Positions 9,560-19,351 of a stretch of DNA of 64,000 nt are shown piece by piece. Below the pieces are notes generated by a model. It saw nothing but the letters and a program-made list of their open reading frames with translations. It did not search any database and had not been told where the DNA came from. Positions within the stretch are counted from its first letter, which is position 1, and each line of letters opens with the position of its first letter. Source of the stretch: Thermus amyloliquefaciens (lineage in GTDB: Bacteria; Deinococcota; Deinococci; Deinococcales; Thermaceae); assembly GCF_000744885.1 (NCBI RefSeq), contig NZ_JQMV01000003.1, forward strand, positions 1,550,001 to 1,614,000, given 5' to 3'. The position numbers and the translations under genes are program-made.

Positions 9560-9624
9560 GGGTGAGGGGCCAACCTTGACCCCAGAAGGGGGCCATGGAA
9601 AAATCCCCTCTATAAGGAGGGGAC

Positions 9625-10656
9625 ATGCGGGCAATCCTGATGGAGGCTCGAGGCGGCCCGGAGGTGCTCAAGCCCGGGGAGGTCCCCGCCCCCGAGCCCG
9701 GTCCCAAAGAGGTGCGCCTCCGGGTAAAGGCTGCAGCCCTCAACCACCTGGACATCTGGGTACGCAAGGGGGTGGCCAGCCCCAAACTTCCCTTACCCCA
9801 CGTGCTAGGGGCTGACGCCAGCGGGGTAGTGGACGCGGTGGGCCCTGGGGTCACGGGGTTCGCTCCGGGAGACGAGGTGGTGGTGAACCCCGGCCTCTCC
9901 TGCGGGCACTGCGAGCGCTGCCTGGCGGGGGAGGATAACCTCTGTTCCCGGTACGAGATCCTGGGGGAGCATCGCTGGGGAGCCTACGCGGAGTACCTGG
10001 TGGTGCCCGAGGTCAATCTCGTGAGGAAACCGCAAAACCTCTCCTTCGTGGAGGCGGCCGCCATTCCCCTCACCTTCCTCACCGCCTGGCAGATGGTGGT
10101 GGACAAGCTCCAGGTGCGTCCTGGGGAAGAGGTATTGGTGATGGCTGCGGGCAGCGGGGTGAGCGTGGCCGCCATCCAGATCGCCAAGCTCTTCGGGGCC
10201 AGGGTTATCGCCACCGCAGGCTCGGAGGAAAAGCTCAGGAAGGCCAAGGAGCTGGGAGCCGATGAAACCGTGAACTACACCCACCCCGACTGGCCCAAGG
10301 AGGTGCGCCGCCTAACCGGCGGGAAGGGCGCCGACAAGGTGGTGGACCACACCGGGGCCCTTTACTTTGAGGGGGTGATCCGGGCCACGGCCAATGGGGG
10401 CAGGATTGCCATCGCCGGAGCTTCCTCGGGGTACGAGGGCACCCTTCCCTTCGCCCATGTGTTCTTCCGGCAACTTTCCATCCTAGGCTCCACCATGGGC
10501 TCCAAAAGCCGCCTCTTCCCCATCCTGCGCTTCGTGGAGCAAGGCAAGCTCAAGCCGGTGGTGGGGCAGGTACTCCCCCTGGAAGAGGCGGCCGAGGGGC
10601 ACCGCCTCCTGGAAGAGAGGCGGGTCTTCGGCAAGGTGGTCCTGCAGGTGGACTGA
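9625..10656 (+). CDS. Zinc-binding-type alcohol dehydrogenase/quinone oxidoreductase (MDR family)
   Basis: A medium-chain dehydrogenase/reductase of 343 residues. It has the four structural-zinc cysteines ([15 protein letters not shown], about 94-108) and a Rossmann domain. The catalytic-zinc cysteine position is replaced (NHLD), so it is more like an NADPH:quinone oxidoreductase than a true zinc alcohol dehydrogenase. An AGGAGG ribosome binding site precedes the ATG. It may be co-transcribed with the ferredoxin/NADP reductase-like gene 50 bases downstream. Confidence 0.87.
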   Translation: MRAILMEARGGPEVLKPGEVPAPEPGPKEVRLRVKAAALNHLDIWVRKGVASPKLPLPHVLGADASGVVDAVGPGVTGFAPGDEVVVNPGLSCGHCERCLAGEDNLCSRYEILGEHRWGAYAEYLVVPEVNLVRKPQNLSFVEAAAIPLTFLTAWQMVVDKLQVRPGEEVLVMAAGSGVSVAAIQIAKLFGARVIATAGSEEKLRKAKELGADETVNYTHPDWPKEVRRLTGGKGADKVVDHTGALYFEGVIRATANGGRIAIAGASSGYEGTLPFAHVFFRQLSILGSTMGSKSRLFPILRFVEQGKLKPVVGQVLPLEEAAEGHRLLEERRVFGKVVLQVD

Positions 10657-10706
10657 GGACACGTTTCCCTAGCGGAGCGCGTAAAATGCCGGGGAGAGGT
10701 GAGGCC

Positions 10707-11714
10707 ATGGAGCACACAGACGTGATCATCATCGGCGCCGGGCCAGCGGGGCTTTTCGCGGGCTTTTACGTGGGCATGCGGGGGCTCACCTTCCGCTTCC
10801 TGGACCCTCTGCCGGAACCAGGGGGGCAGCTCGCCGCCCTTTACCCAGAGAAGTACATCTACGACGTGGCGGGCTTTCCCAAGGTGTATGCCAAGGACCT
10901 GGTGAAGGGGCTAGTGGAGCAGGTGGCCCCCTTCCACCCCATCTACAGCCTGGGGGAGCGGGCGGAAACCCTGGAAAAAGACGGGGAACTCTTCAAGGTG
11001 ACCACCTCCTCCGGCAACACCTACACCGCCAAGGCGGTGATCATCGCCGCCGGGGTGGGGGCCTTTGAACCCCGGCGCCTGGGGGCTCCAGGGGAAAAGG
11101 AGCTCGAGGGCAAGGGCGTCTACTATGCGGTCAAAACCAAGGCCGAGTTCCAGGGGAAACGGGTCCTGATCGTGGGGGGTGGGGATAGCGCCGTGGACTG
11201 GGCCTTGAACCTCCTGGGTACCGCCCGGGAGATCACCCTGATCCACAGGAGGCCCCAGTTCCGGGCCCACGAGGCCAGCGTGAAGGAGCTCCTCAAGGCG
11301 CACGAGGAAGGGCGGCTCACCGTGCTGACCCCCTACGAGGTGCGGCGGATTGAGGGGAAGGAGCGCGTGGAAAAGGCGGTGATCTTCCACAACGCCACCC
11401 AGGAGGAAAAGGAGCTGGAGGTGGACGCCGTCTTGATCCTGGCGGGCTACCTCACCAAGCTGGGGCCCTTGGCCAACTGGGGGCTGGAGCTGGAAAAGAA
11501 CAAGATCAAGGTGGACACCACCATGGCCACCAGCATCCCCGGGGTCTACGCCTGCGGGGATATCGTCACCTATCCGGGGAAACTCCCCCTCATCGTGTTG
11601 GGCTTCGGCGAGGCCGCCATCGCCGCCAACCACGCCGCCGCCTACGCCAACCCCGCCCTGAAGGTCAACCCCGGCCACTCCTCGGAAAAGGCCGAGGAGA
11701 AAGCCCCCGCTTAA
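10707..11714 (+). CDS. Ferredoxin/flavodoxin--NADP+ reductase, thioredoxin-reductase-like
   Basis: A 335-residue flavoprotein with an N-terminal FAD site ([17 protein letters not shown]), a central NADPH site ([15 protein letters not shown], followed by HRR) and a second FAD motif (GVYACGDIV). The redox CxxC of thioredoxin reductase is absent, which places it with the TrxR-like ferredoxin-NADP reductases. The ATG at 10707 (MEHTDVIII) follows a GAGGTGAGG ribosome binding site. Confidence 0.88.
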   Translation: MEHTDVIIIGAGPAGLFAGFYVGMRGLTFRFLDPLPEPGGQLAALYPEKYIYDVAGFPKVYAKDLVKGLVEQVAPFHPIYSLGERAETLEKDGELFKVTTSSGNTYTAKAVIIAAGVGAFEPRRLGAPGEKELEGKGVYYAVKTKAEFQGKRVLIVGGGDSAVDWALNLLGTAREITLIHRRPQFRAHEASVKELLKAHEEGRLTVLTPYEVRRIEGKERVEKAVIFHNATQEEKELEVDAVLILAGYLTKLGPLANWGLELEKNKIKVDTTMATSIPGVYACGDIVTYPGKLPLIVLGFGEAAIAANHAAAYANPALKVNPGHSSEKAEEKAPA

Positions 11715-11765
11715 AGACCCCTCCTCCCTTCAGGCCCCGGGCTACCCCGGGGCCCCTCTTTGTCC

Positions 11766-11771
11766 TAAGAT
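11766..11771 (+). promoter_or_regulatory. -10 box of the NYN gene
   Basis: TAAGAT lies 7 nt before the ATG at 11779, consistent with a leaderless transcript. Confidence 0.4.
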
Positions 11772-11778
11772 GGGGCAT

Positions 11779-12327
11779 ATGCGGGTTGCCCTTTTCATTG
11801 ACGGGTCGTACATGTACCTGGCCGCCAAACGCCTGGGTTGGAATGTGGACCACCGCCGGGTTCTCACCCAGTTCGCCACCCCGGAGCAGCTTTACAACGC
11901 TTTCTACTACGTCCCCATCACCGACCCCGAGGACGAACGCCAGCAACGCTTCATCGACGCCCTGGTCTTCATGGGGTACACGGTGCGTAGCCGTCTGGTG
12001 CGGGGGGATGCCCGGTTTGAGGCCATGATGGCCACGGACCTCCTCACCACCGCCCCCCGCTGGGACCGGGCCATCGTGGCCAGCGGCTCGGGGGATCTGG
12101 CCCACACCTTTAGCGCCCTGCGGGCCATGGGCAAGGAGATCCACCTCCTGGGCGTGCACGAGCTTGCGGACCTCGAGCTCCGCAACCAGGCGGACCGCTT
12201 CCTAAACCTCCCCGAGTGGCGGGAGGTGCTGGAGAGAACCCTGGGGGGGCGCCGCACCTATGTGGGCTACCCCGTGGAGGCCACGGTGGAGGTGCTCCCT
12301 GCCCCGGTGGAGGACGCCCAGCCCTAA
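11779..12327 (+). CDS. NYN domain (LabA/DUF88) putative ribonuclease
   Basis: About 182 residues with the PIN-like NYN fold: FIDGSYMY near the N-terminus, GDARFEAMMATDLL in the middle and ASGSGDLAHTFSAL, each carrying conserved acidic residues expected to bind metal. Members are thought to be RNases; the target is unknown. The start is at CATATG. Confidence 0.85.
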   Translation: MRVALFIDGSYMYLAAKRLGWNVDHRRVLTQFATPEQLYNAFYYVPITDPEDERQQRFIDALVFMGYTVRSRLVRGDARFEAMMATDLLTTAPRWDRAIVASGSGDLAHTFSALRAMGKEIHLLGVHELADLELRNQADRFLNLPEWREVLERTLGGRRTYVGYPVEATVEVLPAPVEDAQP

Positions 12328-12330
12328 CCC

Positions 12331-13350
12331 ATGCCCCCAGGCCCCTGGCTGGTGCTGTTGGCAGCGGGCCTTTTGTACCTGGCCCTTCCCCTTCCCCCTA
12401 CCCTACCCCCCTCCCCCAGCCTCAGGGACCTCCTCCCCTACCCCAAGGCGCAACGGGAAGCCTGGGTCAGCCTCCACCTGGGCTTGAAGGCCAGCCTGCA
12501 CCTCCTTTTGGACGAGAAGGCCGCCCGGGCCTACGACCGCCTGCTCCGCCTCGAGCTCAGAAACCAGCGCTCCGGCAAGCGGTCCGCCTACCCGGAGCCC
12601 AAGGGCGCCCTCCTGGCCGCCAAGCGCTGGGTGGAGGCCATCGGCCAGGCCCGGCGGGGGCAGAAGGTGGACCTCGAGGGCCTGCCCACCGCCCCCCACC
12701 ACGTGCTCCCCCACGCCCAGGAGATCCGCGCCGCCGCCTACGCCCTCGGCATCCCTTACGGGGTGCTGGCCGCCATCGTGGACAACGAGCAGTACGGCGG
12801 GGACAAGGCCCTGGGGCTTTCCCGGGGGGTGCGCCAAGCGGCGGACGGCCTCGCCCAAGGGCTGGCGGAGGTCCAGGGCCACGCCCCCTTGAGCCGCACC
12901 CTGGGCCTGGCCCAGATGAGCTGGGAGGACGCCCTCAAGCAACAAGACCGCCTGCGCCTCTTCGGGGCCTGGGACCCGGCCCAACCCTTTCCCAGGACCG
13001 AAACCGAGGCCAGGAAGGCCCTGGAGAACCCCTACCTCAACCTCCTCTTCACCGCAAGCCGGCTCCGGGGGTACTTCAACGCCCTTCTCGGCCTTCCCCC
13101 ATGGGACACCCGCCCCCTGGAGGACCCCTGGCTTTACTACCTGGGCCCCGCCTGGCACAACTACCCCCTTAGGGCCCAGAACCTGGAAACCTGGGAGGAC
13201 AGCTTCCACGGCTTCTTCAAGGGCCTCTTTTACCAAGTGGCCCTGGAGGGGCGCTGGCACTTGGCAGGGCAGACCCTGATCCCCCTCAAGGCCTGGGGGC
13301 CGGGAGCCAAGGAGACGCCTCCCTCTTCCCTACCCGCCCTCACCCCCTAA
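12331..13350 (+). CDS. Membrane-anchored lysozyme-like (transglycosylase-type) protein
   Basis: 339 residues, beginning three bases after the NYN stop. An N-terminal hydrophobic segment (about 6-25) suggests a signal anchor. The central region (GIPYGVLAAIVDNEQYGGDKALG, then RTLGLAQMSW) resembles the catalytic Glu and GLxQ motif of lytic transglycosylases, so a peptidoglycan-cleaving role is possible. The resemblance is partial. Confidence 0.6.
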   Translation: MPPGPWLVLLAAGLLYLALPLPPTLPPSPSLRDLLPYPKAQREAWVSLHLGLKASLHLLLDEKAARAYDRLLRLELRNQRSGKRSAYPEPKGALLAAKRWVEAIGQARRGQKVDLEGLPTAPHHVLPHAQEIRAAAYALGIPYGVLAAIVDNEQYGGDKALGLSRGVRQAADGLAQGLAEVQGHAPLSRTLGLAQMSWEDALKQQDRLRLFGAWDPAQPFPRTETEARKALENPYLNLLFTASRLRGYFNALLGLPPWDTRPLEDPWLYYLGPAWHNYPLRAQNLETWEDSFHGFFKGLFYQVALEGRWHLAGQTLIPLKAWGPGAKETPPSSLPALTP

Positions 13351-13382
13351 GCCCTTCTGGGGCCCAAGCCAGGGCGGGGCGC

Positions 13383-13922
13383 TTAGATCCGCTCCATCCA
13401 GGGAAGGGGTTCCCCAGGGGGGAGCACCGGCCACCTCCCTTGCCGCATGTGGTGGAAGATGGCCTCCACGGCCTTTTCCGCTTCCTCCACCCAAGCCTTG
13501 GGGTAAAGGGGAAGCTTGGCCAAGAACTCCTCCCGGTCAAACACCTGGCAGACGTGGTCGGCGCGGCAACGCACGTCCAGCTCCAGGTCGTACTGGCGAA
13601 ACCCCCTTCCCGTCCACTCCGCGGGGGTCTGGACGTTCCAGTAGTACTCCAACACCCGGCCTTGGCGCACGTCCGGCCCCCCGGAGTACCAAGCCCCAGG
13701 GAAGAAGGCCACATAGGCATCGTGGTCCAGCACCGCCTTCTTGCCCTTGGCCACGTGGTGGAAAACGCCCCCCTGGGGCAAAAGGGTCAGGACGCCTTCG
13801 GGCCGCACCTCCACCACCTGGGCCTCCCAGAGGTAGTGAAGGCTATCCCCGGGGTACTTGTAAAACTCCACCCGTACCCAATCCCCGGGGGCAACCGGCC
13901 AGACCGCGGCCCCCATCCGCAA
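13383..13922 (-). CDS. DUF402 domain protein
   Basis: A 179-residue cytoplasmic protein with the DUF402 (FomD/Ntdp-like) pattern: YVAFFPGAWYSGG, RVLEYYWNVQTP and the DLELDVRC segment. Related proteins include nucleoside di/triphosphate phosphatases and phosphohydrolases; the specific reaction is not evident. It converges with the preceding gene. Confidence 0.75.
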   Translation of the reverse strand: MRMGAAVWPVAPGDWVRVEFYKYPGDSLHYLWEAQVVEVRPEGVLTLLPQGGVFHHVAKGKKAVLDHDAYVAFFPGAWYSGGPDVRQGRVLEYYWNVQTPAEWTGRGFRQYDLELDVRCRADHVCQVFDREEFLAKLPLYPKAWVEEAEKAVEAIFHHMRQGRWPVLPPGEPLPWMERI

Positions 13923-13942
13923 AACCTAAAGCACCCGGTGGC

Positions 13943-14134
13943 CTACTTCTTGGTGCTGATGCCCAGGACCCTGTAAAGGGCGCAGAAGCCGGTGACCGCC
14001 GTGAAGAGCAAAACCACGCCCACGATGCCCAGGATCCAGTTCCAGGGCGAGGCCGACTGGAAGGCGAAGTAGAAGAGGACCAAGGCCAAGACGAAACGGA
14101 TGACCCGGTCGGTGGTGCTCTCGTTCACCGTCAT
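13943..14134 (-). CDS. Small membrane protein, DUF2892 (YgaP-like)
   Basis: 63 residues with two closely spaced membrane helices (about 11-30 and 34-54) joined by SPWNWILG, ending in a GFCALYRVLGIST motif typical of DUF2892 inner-membrane proteins. It is upstream of the DUF402 gene on the same strand. Confidence 0.8.
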   Translation of the reverse strand: MTVNESTTDRVIRFVLALVLFYFAFQSASPWNWILGIVGVVLLFTAVTGFCALYRVLGISTKK

Positions 14135-14174
14135 GTTCCACCTCCGCTTTTAGCTTATACCCTAGACCCCCAGT

Positions 14175-14202
14175 TTGGCCTCAGGCCCCCTTGTGCTACA
14201 AT
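14175..14202 (+). promoter_or_regulatory. Promoter of tRNA-Met
   Basis: A weak -35 TTGGCC (14175-14180) and -10 TACAAT (14197-14202), 16 nt apart, end 13 bases before the tRNA. Confidence 0.55.
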
Positions 14203-14215
14203 AGGCCTTCGGCTA

Positions 14216-14292
14216 GGGCCGTTAGCTCAATCGGTCAGAGCGGCCGGCTCATAACCGGTTGGTTGCAGGTTCAAGTCCTGCACGGCCCACCA
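14216..14292 (+). tRNA. tRNA-Met (anticodon CAT)
   Basis: The acceptor stem GGGCCGT pairs with ACGGCCC, the anticodon loop is CTCATAA, and CCA is encoded. The paired first base rules out initiator tRNA. An elongator Met is most likely, but a tRNA-Ile whose CAT is modified to lysidine cannot be excluded by eye. Confidence 0.9.
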
Positions 14293-14298
14293 AGGACG

Positions 14299-14326
14299 GG
14301 ACCCGCCCTCGCCAGGGGGCGGGTCT
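14299..14326 (+). terminator. Hairpin after tRNA-Met
   Basis: GACCCGCCCT pairs with AGGGGGCGGGTC around a short loop, followed by a short TTG stretch. It is a probable terminator with a poor U-tract. Confidence 0.55.
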
Positions 14327-14365
14327 TGCGCCCAAGGGGCACGAACCCACCTTTAAACTCAGGGC

Positions 14366-14695
14366 GTGGACGCCCTGCAAGCCTTCCAAGTCCTGGACCT
14401 CCGCATCGGCCGCATCCTGAGGGCCGAACCCCACGAGAAAGCCCGCAAACCCAGCTACAAGCTTTGGATTGACCTGGGGCCCTTGGGGGTTAAGCAAAGC
14501 TCGGCTCAGATCACGGAACTCTACCGCCCCGAGGACCTGGTGGGCCGCCTGGTGGTCTGTGCCGTGAACCTGGGAAGCCGCTCCATTGCCGGCTTCCTTT
14601 CCGAGGTGCTGGTCCTGGGGGCTAAGGATGGGGAGGGCCGGGTGGTCCTCCTCACCGTGGAGCGGGAGGTGCCCCTGGGGGAGAAGGTCTTCTAA
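14366..14695 (+). CDS. csaA: tRNA-binding domain protein, CsaA-like
   Basis: 109 residues made almost entirely of an EMAP/Trbp111-type OB fold. Visible motifs are LDLRIGRILRAEPH and KQSSAQITELYRPEDLVGR, then VCAVNLGSRSIAGFLSEVLVLG. CsaA proteins bind tRNA or act as chaperone-like factors. The start is GTG. Its stop overlaps the end of the converging SIS gene by 4 bases. Confidence 0.88.
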   Translation: MDALQAFQVLDLRIGRILRAEPHEKARKPSYKLWIDLGPLGVKQSSAQITELYRPEDLVGRLVVCAVNLGSRSIAGFLSEVLVLGAKDGEGRVVLLTVEREVPLGEKVF

Positions 14696-15723
14696 AGGGT
14701 CCGGGTCACCTTGGTGAGGTGCCGGGGCCGGTCGGGGTCCAGGCCCCGGGCCCGGGCCAGGGCCTCCACCTTGGGGTAGAAGGCCTGGGCCAGAAGAAGA
14801 GGGGTGAGCTCGGGCTCGGAGGCCACGGGCAGGGCCAGGGGGGAGTCCGCCAGGGCCAGGGCATCGGGTTCCGGGGAGAGAAGGAGGAGGTGAGCCCCCT
14901 TCGCCTTTAGCCCCGCCAAGGTGGCCAGCAGGCCCTCCAGGGTCTCATCCCTTTGCGCCAAGACCAGCACGGGAAAGCCCGCCTCCAAAAGGGCTTGGGG
15001 ACCATGCAGGAACTCCGCCGCCGAAAACCCCTCCGCATGAAGCCCCGCCACCTCCTTGAGCTTCAAGGCCGCCTCGAGGGCCAGGGGATACGTGAACCCC
15101 CGCCCCAGGAGGAAAAGGTTTTCCGCATCCACCAGGTAATCCAGCTCCCCCACGGTGTCCAAGGCCCGGTGCAGGGCCTCGGGTAAGGCGGGCAGGGCCT
15201 GGCGCAGGTGGGAGGCCTCCACCAGGTGGGCCAGGAGGTGGACCGTGGCGGCCAGCATGGCAAGAAAGCTCTTGGTGGCCGCCACCGCCTTCTCCTCCCC
15301 GGCATGGAGGGGAAGGACCACCTCCGCCCCGCGGGCCAGGGGGCTATCCTCCCGGTTCACCAAGGCCACGGTGAGAACCCCCTGGGCCCGGTAGGCGGCC
15401 ACGGCCTCCAGGAGGTCCGGGCTCTCCCCGCTTTGGCTGTAGGCCAGGAGAAGCGAAGGAAAGGGCACCCGGGGCCTGGCCCGGTAAAGGGTGAGGACGG
15501 AAGGGGCCAAGGAGAGGACGGGCCATTCCAGGCGGGCCTCGAGGAGGTACTTGGCGAAAAGGGCCGCATGATCGGAACTCCCCCGGGCCACGGTAAGGGT
15601 GAGGGCCGGGGGGCGCCGCCTCAGGAAGCGGGCCAGGCTTCGCACCTCAGCCTCGTTTTCCCTAAGGAGATGCTCAATGACCTTAGGCGCCTCCTCCGCC
15701 TCGGCGCGCATCCAAGAGGCCAT
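14692..15723 (-). CDS. SIS domain sugar isomerase (GlmS isomerase-like, no glutaminase domain)
   Basis: About 343 residues with two SIS domains like the isomerase half of glucosamine-6-phosphate synthase (ARGSSDHAALF, SQSGESPDLLEA, TKSFLAMLAA, AEGFSAAEFLHGP). The N-terminal glutamine amidotransferase domain is missing, so it may be a sugar-phosphate isomerase or deaminase of the AgaS/FrlB group. The ATG at 15723 is preceded by TATAGT and six bases, suggesting a leaderless mRNA. Confidence 0.82.
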   Translation of the reverse strand: MASWMRAEAEEAPKVIEHLLRENEAEVRSLARFLRRRPPALTLTVARGSSDHAALFAKYLLEARLEWPVLSLAPSVLTLYRARPRVPFPSLLLAYSQSGESPDLLEAVAAYRAQGVLTVALVNREDSPLARGAEVVLPLHAGEEKAVAATKSFLAMLAATVHLLAHLVEASHLRQALPALPEALHRALDTVGELDYLVDAENLFLLGRGFTYPLALEAALKLKEVAGLHAEGFSAAEFLHGPQALLEAGFPVLVLAQRDETLEGLLATLAGLKAKGAHLLLLSPEPDALALADSPLALPVASEPELTPLLLAQAFYPKVEALARARGLDPDRPRHLTKVTRTL

Positions 15724-15729
15724 GAGTCC

Positions 15730-15735
15730 ACTATA
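15730..15735 (-). promoter_or_regulatory. -10 box of the SIS gene
   Basis: TATAGT on the minus strand lies 6 nt before the ATG. The uvrA promoter diverges from the same 76-base intergenic region. Confidence 0.5.
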
Positions 15736-15786
15736 GGCCATGGGGAAGTTCCCTCTTGCCACCTGGTCCTTGCCCGAAGGTGGTGG

Positions 15787-15792
15787 TATACT
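15787..15792 (+). promoter_or_regulatory. -10 box of uvrA
   Basis: TATACT lies 7 nt before the uvrA ATG at 15800. The upstream -35 region is weak. Confidence 0.5.
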
Positions 15793-15799
15793 TCCACGG

Positions 15800-18658
15800 A
15801 TGGACCGCATCGTCATCCGGGGGGCGCGGGAGCACAACCTCAAGAACATCAGCCTGGAGCTCCCACGGGGCAAGTTCATCGTCATCACCGGGGTTTCGGG
15901 CTCGGGCAAGAGCACCCTGGCCTTTGACACCATCTACGCGGAGGGGCAACGGCGCTACGTGGAAAGCCTCTCCAGCTACGCCCGCCAGTTCCTGGGGGTC
16001 ATGGACAAGCCCGAGGTGGAAAGCATCGAGGGCCTCTCCCCCGCCATCTCCATTGACCAGAAGACCACCAGCCACAACCCCCGCTCCACCGTGGGCACGG
16101 TGACGGAGATCCACGACTACCTCCGCCTCCTTTACGCCCGCATCGGCACCGCCTACTGCCCGGAGTGCGGCCGCCCCATTGAGAAGCAGTCCGCCAGCGA
16201 GATCACCGACCGCCTCCTGCAGAAGCCTCCGGGCACCCGGGCCATCCTCCTGGCCCCCCTGGTGCGGGGCAGGAAGGGGGAGTACCGCAAGCTTTTCCAG
16301 CAACTCCTGAAGGAAGGCTACGCCCGGGTGCGGGTGGACGGGGTCATCTACCTCCTGGAGGAGGCCCAGGGGCTGAACCTGGAAAAGTACGAGAAGCACG
16401 ACATTGACCTGGTGATCGACCGGGTGGTGCTCAAGGAGGAGGAGCGCCCCCGCATCGCCGAGGCGGTGGAGCTCTGCCTCCTCCGGGGGGAGGGGCTCAT
16501 GCGGGTCCTCTACCCGGACTCCGGCCAGGAGGAGCTTTTCTCCGAGAAGTTCGCCTGCCCCGAGCACGGAAGCGTCCTGGAGGAGCTGGAGCCCCGCATC
16601 TTCTCCTTCAACGCCCCCTACGGGGCCTGCCCCGCCTGCTCCGGCCTTGGGTACAAGCAGGAGTTTGACCCCGAGCTGATCGTAAACCCCGAGCTCTCCC
16701 TGGCCGAGGGGGCCATCCTGCCCTGGGCCCGGGGGCGGGACACGGGCCGTAGCTACCTTTGGGACCGGCTTAGGGCCCTGGCGGAGCACCTGGGCTTTGA
16801 CCTCAAGACCCCCTTCAAGGACCTGCCGGAGGAGGCCAAGCAGGCGGTGCTCCACGGGCTTCCCGAGCCCTTTGAGGTGGTCTTCCGCCGCGGGGGAAAG
16901 GAGACCTTCCGGGTGGAGGTCCACTACGAGGGGGTCATCCCCTGGCTCACCAAGCGGTACCAGGAGGCGGAGTCCGAGGGGGTGAAGGAGTTCCTGGAGG
17001 GCTTCATGTCCCTGAAGCCCTGCCCCGCGTGCGGGGGCACCCGCTACAAGAAGGAGGTGCTCTCGGTGCGGGTGGCGGGCAAGAACATCGCCGAGGTTTC
17101 CGCCCTGCCGGTGCGGGAGGCCCTGGCCTTCTTCCAGAACCTGGAGGAGGAGCTCAGCCCCTTCCAGGCCCAGATCGCCCGGCCCATCCTGCGGGAGATC
17201 GTGGAGCGCCTGGGGTTTTTGGTGGGGGTGGGCCTGGACTACCTCACCCTGGACCGGGCGGCCAACACCCTCTCCGGGGGCGAGGCCCAGCGCATCCGCC
17301 TGGCCACCCAGGTGGGGTCGGGGCTCACCGGGGTCTTGTACGTGCTGGACGAGCCCTCCATCGGCCTCCACCCCCGGGACAACCAGCGCCTCATCCAAAC
17401 CCTGAAGCGGCTCCAGGGGCTTGGCAACACCCTGATCGTGGTGGAGCACGACGAGGAGACCATGCGGGCCGCGGACTGGATCGTGGACATGGGGCCCGGG
17501 GCCGGGATCCACGGGGGGGAGGTGGTGGCCCAAGGCCCCCTGGAGGAGATCCTACGGAACCCCAAAAGCCTCACCGGGGCCTACCTGCGGGGGGAGAAGC
17601 GGATCCCCGTGCCCAGGGAGCGCAGGAAGGGAAACGGCAAGTGGCTGGTCCTAAGGGGGGCCCGGGAGCACAACCTGAAAAACGTCACCCTGCGCATCCC
17701 CCTGGGCCGCTTCGTGGCGGTGACGGGGCCTTCGGGCTCGGGAAAGAGCACCCTGATCCACGACATCCTCTACGCCGCCTTGGCGCAAAGGCTCATGCGG
17801 GCCAAGGCCACCCCCGGAGCCTTTGACGCCCTGGAGGGCCTCGAGCACCTGGACAAGGTGATCGAGATCGACCAGTCCCCCATCGGCCGCACCCCCCGCT
17901 CCAACCCCGCCACCTACACGGGGATCTTTGACGAGATCCGCGACCTCTTCGCCAAGACCCCGGAGGCCCGCAAGCGGGGCTACGGCCCAGGCCGCTTCTC
18001 CTTCAACGTGAAGGGGGGGCGGTGCGAGGCCTGTGGCGGGGACGGCACGGTGAAGATCGAGATGCTCTTCCTGCCCGACCTCTACGTGCCTTGCGAGGTG
18101 TGCAAGGGCAAGCGCTACAACAAGGAAACCCTTGAGGTCAAGCTCAGGGGCAAGAGCATCGCCGACGTGCTGGACATGACCGTCGAGGAAGCCCTGGAGT
18201 TTTTCCAAAATGTTCCCACCATCGCCCGCAAGCTCCAGCTCATGGTGGACGTGGGCCTGGGGTACATGCGCCTGGGCCAGCCCTCCCCCACCCTTTCCGG
18301 GGGCGAGGCCCAGCGGATCAAGCTGGCCACGGAGCTAGGCCGCAAGGCCACGGGCCGCACCCTCTACATCCTGGACGAACCCACCACCGGCCTCCACTTT
18401 GAGGACGTGGCCAAGCTCCTCTCCGTGCTCCACCGCCTGGTGGATGCGGGCAACACCGTGGTGGTCATCGAGCACAACCTGGACGTGGTGAAGACCGCTG
18501 ACTGGGTGATCGACCTGGGCCCAGAAGGGGGCGACCGGGGCGGGGAGATCGTGGCCGAGGGCACCCCGGAGGAGGTGGCCCTTTCGGGAAGCCCCACGGG
18601 GCTCTTCCTGGCCAAGATCCCCGAAATCGCCGAGAGGCTGAAGGTGGCGGCGGATTAA
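15800..18658 (+). CDS. uvrA: Excinuclease ABC subunit A (UvrA)
   Basis: The damage-sensing ATPase of nucleotide excision repair. 952 residues, the normal length, starting [14 protein letters not shown]. Both ABC modules are present: Walker [11 protein letters not shown] near the start and [10 protein letters not shown] in the second half, signature LSGGEAQRI in both, Walker [11 protein letters not shown] and [10 protein letters not shown]. Zinc cysteines are visible (CPEC, CPACSG, CPACGG, CEACGG, CEVC). Confidence 0.98.
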   Translation: MDRIVIRGAREHNLKNISLELPRGKFIVITGVSGSGKSTLAFDTIYAEGQRRYVESLSSYARQFLGVMDKPEVESIEGLSPAISIDQKTTSHNPRSTVGTVTEIHDYLRLLYARIGTAYCPECGRPIEKQSASEITDRLLQKPPGTRAILLAPLVRGRKGEYRKLFQQLLKEGYARVRVDGVIYLLEEAQGLNLEKYEKHDIDLVIDRVVLKEEERPRIAEAVELCLLRGEGLMRVLYPDSGQEELFSEKFACPEHGSVLEELEPRIFSFNAPYGACPACSGLGYKQEFDPELIVNPELSLAEGAILPWARGRDTGRSYLWDRLRALAEHLGFDLKTPFKDLPEEAKQAVLHGLPEPFEVVFRRGGKETFRVEVHYEGVIPWLTKRYQEAESEGVKEFLEGFMSLKPCPACGGTRYKKEVLSVRVAGKNIAEVSALPVREALAFFQNLEEELSPFQAQIARPILREIVERLGFLVGVGLDYLTLDRAANTLSGGEAQRIRLATQVGSGLTGVLYVLDEPSIGLHPRDNQRLIQTLKRLQGLGNTLIVVEHDEETMRAADWIVDMGPGAGIHGGEVVAQGPLEEILRNPKSLTGAYLRGEKRIPVPRERRKGNGKWLVLRGAREHNLKNVTLRIPLGRFVAVTGPSGSGKSTLIHDILYAALAQRLMRAKATPGAFDALEGLEHLDKVIEIDQSPIGRTPRSNPATYTGIFDEIRDLFAKTPEARKRGYGPGRFSFNVKGGRCEACGGDGTVKIEMLFLPDLYVPCEVCKGKRYNKETLEVKLRGKSIADVLDMTVEEALEFFQNVPTIARKLQLMVDVGLGYMRLGQPSPTLSGGEAQRIKLATELGRKATGRTLYILDEPTTGLHFEDVAKLLSVLHRLVDAGNTVVVIEHNLDVVKTADWVIDLGPEGGDRGGEIVAEGTPEEVALSGSPTGLFLAKIPEIAERLKVAAD

Positions 18659-18682
18659 CTGCCCCTCTCCTGAGGGGGACCC

Positions 18683-19315
18683 TTAGGCCTTGGCGGATTT
18701 CCTGGAAGCCTGGGGAGGCTGGTGGCGGGCCAGGATCCCCTCCAGGGCCAAGGACATGGATTTTTCCAACTCCTCCCCGAAGTCCCGGTTAGGGGTGTAG
18801 GCCGCCCAGCGCAAGGCGGCGAGGAAGTAGAGATCGGCCAAGGTGCGGCCCATGCGTTCCAGGGAAAGGTCCTGCCGCACCACCCCCCTGTCCCGCAGGG
18901 GCTTGAGCACCTCGGCGATCAAATCCCCCAAGGGCAGGGCCATGAAGGCCGCCTTGGCCCGGATGGGGTCGGGGTTTAAAAGCTCATAGAGGAGGGGCAA
19001 GAGGAGGTCCTTCTCCCCTTGGGTAAAGGCGGCAAGCCTCTGGAAGAGGAGGCGCAACAGGGCCAGGGGTTCTTCCCCCTGGGCAAGCCCACGCCGCACC
19101 TCTTCCCGAAGGTCAGCCAACAGGAGGCTTCCGTACTCCAGGAGCACGGCCTCCTTGTAGGGGTAGTAGTTGAAGAAGGTGCCCCGGGACACGTGGGCGG
19201 CCTTGGCGATATCGGTGGCGGTGGTTTCCCGGAAGCCCCGCTGGCGGAAAAGGGCCATGGCCGCCTGAAAAATCCGCTCGCGGCGGCGCTTTTTTTGATA
19301 CTCCCTCACGGTCAT
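18683..19315 (-). CDS. TetR family transcriptional regulator
   Basis: 210 residues with a typical N-terminal helix-turn-helix (about 14-58, including TATDIAKAAHVSRGTFFNYYPYKEAVL) and a divergent ligand-binding C-terminal domain. A palindrome overlaps its own -10 box, so autorepression is likely. Upstream on the same strand lie genes for DJ-1, an FAD enzyme and an FMN dioxygenase-like enzyme, which are candidate targets. Confidence 0.9.
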   Translation of the reverse strand: MTVREYQKKRRRERIFQAAMALFRQRGFRETTATDIAKAAHVSRGTFFNYYPYKEAVLLEYGSLLLADLREEVRRGLAQGEEPLALLRLLFQRLAAFTQGEKDLLLPLLYELLNPDPIRAKAAFMALPLGDLIAEVLKPLRDRGVVRQDLSLERMGRTLADLYFLAALRWAAYTPNRDFGEELEKSMSLALEGILARHQPPQASRKSAKA

Positions 19316-19318
19316 GGG

Positions 19319-19351
19319 GGTAGTGTACTACCGTATAAACTCATAGTTCAA
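19319..19351 (-). promoter_or_regulatory. Promoter and operator of the TetR gene
   Basis: On the minus strand -35 TTGAAC (19351-19346) and -10 TACACT (19327-19322) are 18 nt apart, and the ATG follows the -10 by 6 nt. GGTAGT and ACTACC (19319-19332) form a 6-bp inverted repeat with a 2-base centre that covers the -10 box, a plausible self-repression operator. Confidence 0.6.

Noticed and set aside
12403-13260. A 285-codon open frame opposite the lysozyme-like gene
   Set aside because: It is antisense to the better-supported plus-strand frame with signal anchor and glycosidase-like motifs.
15731-17533. A 600-codon open frame opposite uvrA
   Set aside because: It is a shadow of the conserved UvrA frame with no motif of its own.
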